From: Nitrospiraceae bacterium
Lineage (GTDB): Bacteria; Nitrospirota; Thermodesulfovibrionia; Thermodesulfovibrionales; Dissulfurispiraceae
DNA length: 22,979 nucleotides
Direction: 5' to 3'
NCBI GenBank assembly: GCA_003170655.1
Contig: PMYY01000203.1
Coordinates: 8,392 to 31,370, forward strand
The position numbers and the translations under genes are program-made. The notes below the pieces were generated by a model. That model ran no database searches and had not been told where the DNA came from. It saw nothing but the letters and a program-made list of their open reading frames with translations. Position 1 is the stretch's first letter; each line of letters starts with the position of its first letter. This document shows, piece by piece, positions 1-6,407 of this stretch.

Positions 1-1865
1 CCGATTTCCTTGACTATGCACGCTGATATTGCTTTTGCGACTTCCGGGCTCGCTTTCTTGCCGGGTTTCAGGGCAACATACAAATCGGGTTCCTTGCCCT
101 TAACCTCATGCTTAACCGGAACAACTGCCGCTTCTGCCACATCAGGGTGGGTAAGCGCAGCGGATTCAATCTCTTTGGTCCCCAGTCTATGACCGGAAAC
201 ATTGATGACATCATCGATTCTGCCGAGGATGCGGACGTACCCGTCAGCTGCCATAACCGCTGCATCACCGGTAAGATATGGCCAATCCTGCCATCTTTTG
301 CTCTTCGGGTCTTTGCAGTATCTTTCAAAATAGGTCTTAACAAAACGGTCGCGGTCTCCCCAAATGGTCTGAAACATGCCGGGCCACGGGTTCTGTATGC
401 AGATATTTCCTGCTTTGCCGGATCCTGCCGGGACTACGACTCCGTCATTGTCATAAATAATCGGATGGATACCGGGGACTCCGGGGCCTGCGCTGCCCGG
501 TTTCATGGGCTTTAATGCAGGGATTGTGCTGCAGAGGAAGCCGCCGTTTTCAGTCTGCCACCACGTATCACAAATGGCCGCCTCTTTTTTACCAACCTCG
601 TTGTAATACCACCTCCAAACTTCCGGCTCGATCGGCTCACCGACTGTGGTCATATGTTTGAAGTGATAATTGTATTTCGCCGGCTCATCCGGACCGACCT
701 TTCTCAGCGCCCTGATAGTGGTGGGTGCAGTATGGAAGATGTTAACATCCAGGTCCTGAGCAATCCTCCAGGCTCTTCCTGCATCCGGATATGTCGGAAC
801 TCCTTCGAAAATAACACTGGATGCACATAATGCCAAAGGACCATATACAATATAAGAATGACCGGTGATCCAGCCGATGTCGGCCATACACCAGTACACA
901 TCTTCAGGATGAATGTCCTGAATGTATTTCGATGTCCCGGCTACATAAGCAAGATAACCGCCAGTGCTGTGCTGAGCTCCCTTGGGCTTTCCGGTTGTGC
1001 CGCTGGTATACATGAGGAAGAGCGGCGCTTCAGCAGGCATCGGAACCGGATCAATCCTTACGCCATAATACTTCTTCAGCAGGTCGTTGACAAAGACGTC
1101 GCGGCCTTCCACCATAGGGGTCTTAGCAGAATATTTGCCGGGATAGCGCTGCCATACCAGAACCTTTTTGATCTTCCGACCTTCGGCTGCCGCCTCTGCA
1201 ACGGCAATATCAGCCTTTTCCTTGTGATCTTGAATCTGCCCAGCCCTGAAATACGCATCCATAGTTATCAGATAGTCGCTTCCTGAATCAACAATCCTGT
1301 CAGCGCATGCCTTGCCGCTGAACCCGCCGAAGACCTGGGAGTGGATGATGCCGAGTCTTGCACAAGCAAGCATTGTGATGGGAAGCTCTGCTACCATCGG
1401 CAGGTGCAGGGTTACCCTGTCCCCTGCCTTTAGACCGCAATAGTCCCTTAGGATTGCGGCAAACTCATTCACCCTCACATACAACTCCTGATAGGTAACA
1501 TGCTCGGTCTTATCAGTCTCAAGTTCTGGTACGAAGTGGATTGCAGTTTTGTTCTTGTTCTTTGCAAGATGTCTGTCAATACAGTTGTAACTTGCATTAA
1601 TCAACCCGCCCTTGAACCATTTGTAGCAAGGGGCATCACTGGTGTCGAGGGTTTCGTCCCAATACTTGTACCAAGTCAAAAGGTCTGCATACTCCTTGAA
1701 ACAGTTTGGAAAATTATCCAATGAAAAACGATCATAGATCGTTTCATCGGTCATATTTGCCTGCGCAATGAACTTTGTCGATGGTTTGTAAAATTCCTCT
1801 TCCCCCCAATGTACCGCTATCTCAGCTTCTGATGTTTCGACGCCTTTTTCGACTTTCTCACTCAT
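1..1865 (-). CDS. acs: Acetyl-CoA synthetase, AMP-forming (C-terminus beyond window)
   Basis: Activates acetate to acetyl-CoA through acetyl-AMP in the cytoplasm. The frame is open from an ATG at 1865 to the window edge, about 621 codons, so only the last few dozen residues of a typical 640-660 aa Acs are missing. Visible motifs: the phosphate-binding loop YTSGTTGKPKG near residue 284, ADIGWITGHSY, DTWWQTENGG, and YLTGDAA followed by GRIDDVINVSGHR near residues 527-550. The hinge and the CoA-side GHR motif are intact. The regulatory Lys in the PxxxxGK motif, the target of Pat-type acetylation, would lie just outside the window. A GGGAGGAAA ribosome site sits 7 nt before the ATG. It is last of four minus-strand genes, 76 bp after the OFA transporter, so the two are probably cotranscribed. 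The propionyl-CoA synthetase relative is possible, but the motifs favour Acs. Confidence 0.95.
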   Translation of the reverse strand, partial: MSEKVEKGVETSEAEIAVHWGEEEFYKPSTKFIAQANMTDETIYDRFSLDNFPNCFKEYADLLTWYKYWDETLDTSDAPCYKWFKGGLINASYNCIDRHLAKNKNKTAIHFVPELETDKTEHVTYQELYVRVNEFAAILRDYCGLKAGDRVTLHLPMVAELPITMLACARLGIIHSQVFGGFSGKACADRIVDSGSDYLITMDAYFRAGQIQDHKEKADIAVAEAAAEGRKIKKVLVWQRYPGKYSAKTPMVEGRDVFVNDLLKKYYGVRIDPVPMPAEAPLFLMYTSGTTGKPKGAQHSTGGYLAYVAGTSKYIQDIHPEDVYWCMADIGWITGHSYIVYGPLALCASSVIFEGVPTYPDAGRAWRIAQDLDVNIFHTAPTTIRALRKVGPDEPAKYNYHFKHMTTVGEPIEPEVWRWYYNEVGKKEAAICDTWWQTENGGFLCSTIPALKPMKPGSAGPGVPGIHPIIYDNDGVVVPAGSGKAGNICIQNPWPGMFQTIWGDRDRFVKTYFERYCKDPKSKRWQDWPYLTGDAAVMAADGYVRILGRIDDVINVSGHRLGTKEIESAALTHPDVAEAAVVPVKHEVKGKEPDLYVALKPGKKASPEVAKAISACIVKEI

Positions 1866-1941
1866 TTAGCTTTTCCTCCCGAAATATATTTTTGATTCTG
1901 TGTTTCCAGTTCTAAATCCGCATCAGTGCTATCCTTATCCC

Positions 1942-3279
1942 TCATCTCACGCCGACTTCACTGCTACCTATCGCTGCCCAGCTGGGTCTCTTTGTAATCC
2001 TCACCAGTGCGACGGCGACGATCAGAACCGCAGCCGAAACATAGAATGCGTAATCGAGGCTCCCGGTCATATCCTTAATGGTGCCGGCCAGTCTTGCCAT
2101 AAAGAACCCGAGACCCCACCCAAGGAATACTAACCCGTAGTTGAATCCGAGGTTCTTTGCGCCGAAGAAATCGGCTGTGAAGGCAGGCAGTAGTGCAAGT
2201 CCGCCGCCATACTGCCAGTAAGCGATTCCTACTGCCAGGAAGAGCAGCACGACGTTCTGGGATGCGATGATGGAAGGCATAGCCAAAAGACAAACGGCCG
2301 AAATGATGCAGTTCAGGGTGTAAGCATTTGCACGTCCGATCTTATCAGAATACATGCCTGTACCTACTCTGCCCAATGCATTGATGGCCCCGCCGAATGA
2401 GACAAGTATCCACGCATTAGCAACGAGGAATGGAACTCCCTTTGCCGCTTTTGCTAATATCCCTGCTGCGTTGGCGATGATCATTAGTCCGGATTGCGTG
2501 GAGCCGATAAACAGGATCACCAGTGCATAAAACTGCCATGTCTTTGTCATTTCGCCTGCACTCCAGTTATGTGCAGTCTGCTTCTTAGCCGTTGCCGCTG
2601 CTCCTGCTGCGGTCTGCGCTGCTGCCGCTGGGGGCACATAACCAGCTGGCGGCCATGCCAGAAGCTGTCCAGCTATAACCACTACAACCGCGAAGAAAAC
2701 TCCCAGACCTATAAAACTGCCCGATACGCCATAAGAGTCGATCAGTTTTTGCGCAAGCGGCGCAATGTAAAGGGCCGCTCCTCCGTACCCGCCCACAACC
2801 AGACCGGCAATCAGGCCTCTTCTATGAGGTCCGAACCATTTCAAAGCAGCCGGGGTAGGAGCAGCATAGCCGATACCCATTCCGATGCCGCCGAGGATTC
2901 CGAAGCCGAGGATCAAACCTGAGTAGCTCCTCATTAGGCCTGCGAGGATACAGCCGGCAGCCAGACACAGACCGCCAACCGTCGCTCCGACCTTCGGGCC
3001 GAACTTGTCCTGGATGCGTCCGCCGGGAATCATGAACAATGCGAAGATGATAACACAAAGGGAAAATGGGGTAGCTGCCTCGGCATTGGTCAGATATGTC
3101 CAGCCCTCATTGATTCCGCTCATAGGCTGCCCGGCATTTTTTACGTCGATCAGGGCCTTCGCCCATACGCTCCATGCATACAGGATTCCCAAACACAAGT
3201 TGATAGTCATTCCGGCAAAAGTAACAACCCATGCCTTCCCTGGCACCTTATTGATACTAACTGCACTCTCTGCTGCCAT
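1942..3279 (-). CDS. OFA-family MFS transporter, probably a monocarboxylate carrier
   Basis: A 445-residue integral membrane protein with about 12 hydrophobic segments. The MFS loop 2-3 signature GGRIQDKFGPKVG and the second-half counterpart GRVGTGMYSDKIGR are clear. An Ala-rich, Pro-containing linker near residues 222-240 separates the two six-helix halves. The overall style matches the oxalate/formate antiporter (OFA) group. Substrate cannot be read from sequence. Being 76 bp upstream of acs, acetate or another short monocarboxylate is the natural guess (inference). I chose the ATG at 3279 because AAGGAGGG lies just before it; a start 11 codons upstream (3312) would add a non-hydrophobic MSCYPVQQGGK leader and has no comparable ribosome site. 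The gene is separated from the exonuclease gene by 156 bp, so it may have its own promoter as well as read-through. Confidence 0.88.
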   Translation of the reverse strand: MAAESAVSINKVPGKAWVVTFAGMTINLCLGILYAWSVWAKALIDVKNAGQPMSGINEGWTYLTNAEAATPFSLCVIIFALFMIPGGRIQDKFGPKVGATVGGLCLAAGCILAGLMRSYSGLILGFGILGGIGMGIGYAAPTPAALKWFGPHRRGLIAGLVVGGYGGAALYIAPLAQKLIDSYGVSGSFIGLGVFFAVVVVIAGQLLAWPPAGYVPPAAAAQTAAGAAATAKKQTAHNWSAGEMTKTWQFYALVILFIGSTQSGLMIIANAAGILAKAAKGVPFLVANAWILVSFGGAINALGRVGTGMYSDKIGRANAYTLNCIISAVCLLAMPSIIASQNVVLLFLAVGIAYWQYGGGLALLPAFTADFFGAKNLGFNYGLVFLGWGLGFFMARLAGTIKDMTGSLDYAFYVSAAVLIVAVALVRITKRPSWAAIGSSEVGVR

Positions 3280-3405
3280 TTTCCCTCCTTGTTGTACGGG
3301 ATAACACGACACCTTTCACATAACCCGCTTCGTGTAAAAGGCTTTCCCCGCGTGAACAACCGCGGTTAATCCGGATACCGACTCGATGAAGATAATATTC
3401 CGTCA

Positions 3406-3421
3406 TGCAGCGCTGCTGCCC
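3406..3421 (-). promoter_or_regulatory. Weak candidate sigma-54 promoter before the OFA-acs pair
   Basis: On the minus strand GGGCAGC-agcg-CTGCA has the GG/GC dinucleotides exactly 10 nt apart and matches about 9 of 12 consensus positions. It lies just after the exonuclease stop and would give a leader of roughly 115 nt before the transporter. It overlaps the chance-prone palindrome GCAGCGCTGC, so it is much weaker than the site at 6039-6054. Confidence 0.25.
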
Positions 3422-3435
3422 GGCTTGTTTTTCCG

Positions 3436-4095
3436 TCACCTCAACCCTCCCGAAGGGTCGCCGATTCGCAGCAGATCACCGACCGTTTTTACCCCGGCCC
3501 TGATCAGCATGGGCATAAGCCGCTGAAAGACTTGAGCTGTTATAAAGGCATCATTCATGGAATTATGATTGCTCGATACGGCCACGCCCAGCTGGGAAGC
3601 CACCTCATTCAGCTTCACGTCTCTCGGCGTATAAAACGCGCCAGATGCTTCATGCCTCATTATCCAGTGATAAATCTGATACGTGTCGATTACAGGGTTC
3701 TTCACCTCCGTTCCAATAAGTCGTTTAACTTCATTTTTAAGAAAGGCTAGGTCGGTAGAGACCAGATGGCCCAAAAGGATATCGTTTCCACTTATAGACA
3801 GGAACTCCGAAAGGACAGGTGCGCGATTCTGTTCCAGCAGGAGGCTTGCCTGGGCAACCCCAGGTACCGTCGGATTCGCGACCGGAGACTCGTCATCGGG
3901 GGTCAAAAGGCGATAAAAAGTCTCTCCAAGCTCAATCCGGCCGCCGGACATCATGATCGCACCGATCGATAGAATAGAGTTTTTCTCCTCAACGAGCCCA
4001 CTGAGTTTAATGTCTATTACTACATAATTTGCGTGTGTAATCGCCATATTCTCGTCTATAACCATCTGGGTTCGTTTTCTTAATCTTCCCGGCAT
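3436..4095 (-). CDS. DnaQ-like 3'-5' exonuclease-fold protein with altered ExoI motif
   Basis: A 219-residue RNase H-fold protein resembling the epsilon/DnaQ exonucleases. Of the DEDDh residues, Asp28 (VVID), Asp115 (GHLVSTDLAFL), His177 and Asp182 (NHNSMNDA) are present, but the ExoI motif reads D-I-K instead of D-x-E, so the metal-binding Glu is Lys. Nuclease activity may therefore be lost or reduced. The 5' end overlaps the DUF294 gene by 16 bp, indicating translational coupling. In many proteobacteria a DnaQ-like protein and a DUF294 protein are paired beside acetate-uptake or acs genes; that context is repeated here, and a role in signalling rather than replication is likely (inference). 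Start is uncertain: in-frame ATGs at codons 11 and 17 would give shorter proteins, the latter beginning only 8 residues before VVID, and none has a strong ribosome site. Confidence 0.82.
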   Translation of the reverse strand: MPGRLRKRTQMVIDENMAITHANYVVIDIKLSGLVEEKNSILSIGAIMMSGGRIELGETFYRLLTPDDESPVANPTVPGVAQASLLLEQNRAPVLSEFLSISGNDILLGHLVSTDLAFLKNEVKRLIGTEVKNPVIDTYQIYHWIMRHEASGAFYTPRDVKLNEVASQLGVAVSSNHNSMNDAFITAQVFQRLMPMLIRAGVKTVGDLLRIGDPSGGLR

Positions 4096-6014
4096 GTCAA
4101 TACCCGCTTAAGCGGCTTATATCGTTCACTGATCGATTCCTGAAGCCTAGATATCAGATTGAAGGCCTCTTTAATAGTCTTCTTCTGAAGATTCGTCAGA
4201 CTGTCGGGGCTGATTAGATTGTCAAGCTCCTGACCGCGACTGAGCTGCTCCATATGGTGCTGGAGCCTGAGTAACATGATAAATTCAAATGCATGGGCTA
4301 TCTCCTCACCGTATTCAGCTACATCGTCGTTGCGGGCTTTGAGGGCGTCCAGCCGTTCCAAAGTGGACGTTTCTCTTATCGCTGCTTCAAGGGAGAAGAG
4401 GCGCACGATACCGACGAGAGGTGCGAGCCCTTTGACCTTGAGATTCAGCTTGTCCTTATGCTCACCGCTTTTTTCGATCATCACTGATTTCAGAAAACCG
4501 ATAGGCGGCTTGTTTCTGGCAACCAGGCCCGCAATATGCCCGATGAATTCCGACCGGCCTCTAAGTATCACTGTCAATAAATCCCTGAGTTGGTCCGCAA
4601 GCGAGAACTCGCCACCCACAGCCCGAAAGTCGAGAAAGATTAGAGAGTTAACCCCCGCTTCTCCGAGTTCGGTAGCCGGAGCCGCGACCCAGTCCGAAAA
4701 GAATTTCTTCCACTCCGAAAGAGACCGGCACCATCGCGGATTACTCGCCATGTGGGCGTCGGGACAGAACGGATAACCACACTGGACAAGACTGTCCCTT
4801 ACAAAAGCGGCGAACACTGAAAAATACTTCTTCGCCTCATCCGATTCATAGGTTGTAATAGGGTCAGCAAAAATGATGGCGTTGTCCTGGTCGGTTTTGA
4901 AGGCCTGCTCCTTGCGGCCTTCGCTGCCGAAGACGACCCAGCAATATTGAAGAGGCGGCCTGGCGAAACGCCTTTCGGCGATCTCGAGGATCTTTCTAAC
5001 GAGGCGATCGCTGATCTCCGATACTATCCTGGTGATGTTGCTTGCCCTCGCACCCTGTTTCAAAAGAATTCCAATAACATTGTAAATCTGTTTCGATAAC
5101 GCCGCAAGACCTTCGATGTCCTGCTGGCTCTCGATGTCTTTGGCAACAAGCAGGGGAGACGTCCCCTGAAGCAGCATCAGATCGTGGTTTGTAACTATGC
5201 CTGCCAACGCGCCGTCCGACACAACAATGAGATGGTGCACATTGTACTTGATCATCTTCAGGACAGCTTCAAAGCAATAGTCTCTGGCATCAATCCTCAT
5301 GAGAGGATAGCTCATGATACTACTGACCGGATCATTCACATCTCTTCCTTTTGCGACAACCTTCCCCCTCATGTCCCTGTCGGTGATGATGCCCACCGGC
5401 TTGTCCTCGTCATCTGCAAGGATCAGGGAACTGATCTTGTTGTCGCACATCAGGACTGCAGCCTCCCTTATAGTCATCTTCTGGGGGGCCGTAAGAACCA
5501 CCTTGTTCACGACCTCTCCTACCGCAGTCGAGAAGAGTAGCCGGTCTCCGCAGCCTGAAAAAAAGAGGCTCCTGCCGTGCATCTCCTGAAAGGTCTTGTC
5601 GATATAGATATTAAGAAAGGATTTAAGAAAGAATTCTCTGACCGCGTTGTTGCTGTCGAGAAGGTGGCGTACAGTCTCTCTCTTAATGGTATAGCAAGTC
5701 GCATCCTCTACAGTCACAACATAGGCCCGTGATTTGTCGCCACCAAAAAGGGAAAGATACCCAAAAAGATCTCCCTGTCCTCGGAATTCGATAATAGTAT
5801 CTTCGCCGCCTGCAGACCGCCTGAATACCTTTACTCCACCCTTTTTTATTACATAAAGATACCTGCTGGCAGGCCCACCTTGTCTAAGGATTGTAGTACC
5901 CTTAGGAAAGAATTCCATGGACATGCCGACAGCCAAATGGTAAAGCGCCGGCTCATCCAAGAACTGAAATGGCGGTACATATTTAAGGAACGCGACAACG
6001 TCCTCTATTATCAT
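4080..6014 (-). CDS. cNMP-binding/CBS/DUF294 nucleotidyltransferase-like signalling protein
   Basis: A 644-residue cytoplasmic protein with four parts in order: a cyclic-nucleotide-binding-like domain (about 15-130), a CBS pair (about 165-285), a DUF294 nucleotidyltransferase domain of the GlnD type (about 310-450), with GSEGRKE at 363-369 and TDQDNA at 374-379, and a helical DUF294 C-terminal domain. The nucleotidyltransferase motif G-S-x-G-R...T-D-x-D is complete, so transferase activity is possible. In the cNMP cassette the usual Gly-Glu is Gly-Tyr (LFGYLSLFGG), which argues against canonical cAMP binding. The CBS pair could sense AMP/ATP, a sensible input for a locus whose Acs makes AMP (inference). 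It is first in the minus-strand operon, 25 bp downstream of a strong sigma-54 promoter match, with GGTGGA upstream of the ATG. The target of the putative nucleotidyl transfer is unknown. Confidence 0.9.
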   Translation of the reverse strand: MIIEDVVAFLKYVPPFQFLDEPALYHLAVGMSMEFFPKGTTILRQGGPASRYLYVIKKGGVKVFRRSAGGEDTIIEFRGQGDLFGYLSLFGGDKSRAYVVTVEDATCYTIKRETVRHLLDSNNAVREFFLKSFLNIYIDKTFQEMHGRSLFFSGCGDRLLFSTAVGEVVNKVVLTAPQKMTIREAAVLMCDNKISSLILADDEDKPVGIITDRDMRGKVVAKGRDVNDPVSSIMSYPLMRIDARDYCFEAVLKMIKYNVHHLIVVSDGALAGIVTNHDLMLLQGTSPLLVAKDIESQQDIEGLAALSKQIYNVIGILLKQGARASNITRIVSEISDRLVRKILEIAERRFARPPLQYCWVVFGSEGRKEQAFKTDQDNAIIFADPITTYESDEAKKYFSVFAAFVRDSLVQCGYPFCPDAHMASNPRWCRSLSEWKKFFSDWVAAPATELGEAGVNSLIFLDFRAVGGEFSLADQLRDLLTVILRGRSEFIGHIAGLVARNKPPIGFLKSVMIEKSGEHKDKLNLKVKGLAPLVGIVRLFSLEAAIRETSTLERLDALKARNDDVAEYGEEIAHAFEFIMLLRLQHHMEQLSRGQELDNLISPDSLTNLQKKTIKEAFNLISRLQESISERYKPLKRVLTCRED

Positions 6015-6038
6015 TTCATATCCACCAGCAAGCAGATG

Positions 6039-6054
6039 AGCAATTCCGGTGCCC
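6039..6054 (-). promoter_or_regulatory. Strong candidate sigma-54 (-24/-12) promoter for the DUF294-to-acs operon
   Basis: The minus strand reads GGGCACC-ggaa-TTGCT against the consensus TGGCACR-N4-TTGCW. Both invariant dinucleotides (GG and GC) are present with exact 10-nt spacing; only the first T and the seventh position differ. The predicted start of transcription is near 6028, giving a 14-nt leader that contains the GGTGGA ribosome site. The window also encodes a sigma-54 activator at 9784-11139. The assignment is by eye and has not been tested against background frequency. Confidence 0.6.
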
Positions 6055-6067
6055 GGCCAAAATGGCC
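6055..6067. repeat. Inverted repeat abutting the -24 element
   Basis: GGCCA-AAA-TGGCC is a perfect inverted repeat with 5-bp arms directly next to the sigma-54 -24 box. A protein bound here could block or modulate polymerase. The arms are short, so it may be coincidence. Confidence 0.35.
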
Positions 6068-6176
6068 AGACCGCAAAGCCATCGTTATGTTTTGATATGA
6101 AAGCGAAATATATCTAATATAGCGTCTGTTCTGCTCAACCTGAAATCAAGACCTGCATGTGAACTAATGTTACATT

Positions 6177-6193
6177 CGCTACATAAAGTAGCG
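6177..6193. promoter_or_regulatory. Inverted repeat CGCTAC-N5-GTAGCG, candidate activator site
   Basis: Perfect 6-bp arms around ataaa, located about 125-155 bp upstream of the predicted sigma-54 start. That is the usual distance for upstream activator sites of NtrC-type regulators. On the other side it lies about 85-100 bp upstream of the candidate pta sigma-70 promoter. Binding by the regulator encoded at 9784-11139 is inference. Confidence 0.4.
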
Positions 6194-6276
6194 CTGGAAA
6201 TGCGCCCTTGCCGTCTATCTCACGCAGTCATTAACTGTTATTATTTAGAAGGCAGGCAGAAAAGACAGGCATTACG

Positions 6277-6305
6277 TGGAAATTTAAAGTGCCTTAATGT
6301 ATAAT
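6277..6305 (+). promoter_or_regulatory. Candidate sigma-70 promoter for pta-ackA
   Basis: A perfect TATAAT at 6300-6305 is preceded, at 17 bp, by TGGAAA (4 of 6 matches to TTGACA). Transcription would begin near 6312 and give a leader of about 95 nt before pta. No GG-N10-GC sigma-54 pattern is found on this strand in the same region. Confidence 0.45.
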
Positions 6306-6360
6306 TATTACTTATGAATCTATTAGCATGCTTGAATTGTATCCTTAACAAGTTTAATAG

Positions 6361-6382
6361 GGTACTGAGGGTATTCAGTGCC
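6361..6382 (+). other. Leader hairpin or operator upstream of pta
   Basis: GGTACTGA-gggtat-TCAGTGCC forms an 8-bp stem with one G-U pair and a 6-nt loop. It ends 7 nt before the GAAGGGGGG ribosome site of pta and has no U-run, so it is not a terminator. It could be an operator half-site pair or an RNA structure affecting translation. Confidence 0.4.
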
Positions 6383-6407
6383 AGTGAGAAGAAGGGGGGC
6401 AAAGTAA

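Noticed and set aside
3348..3365. Hairpin CCGCG-N8-CGCGG as a terminator between exonuclease and OFA genes
   Set aside because: Only a 5-bp stem and no T-run on the minus strand; read-through is more likely.
6194..6295. Sigma-54 promoter for pta on the plus strand
   Set aside because: Two GG...GC candidates (ctGGaaatgcgcccttGC and gtGGaaatttaaagtGC) have 12 and 11 nt between the dinucleotides instead of 10.
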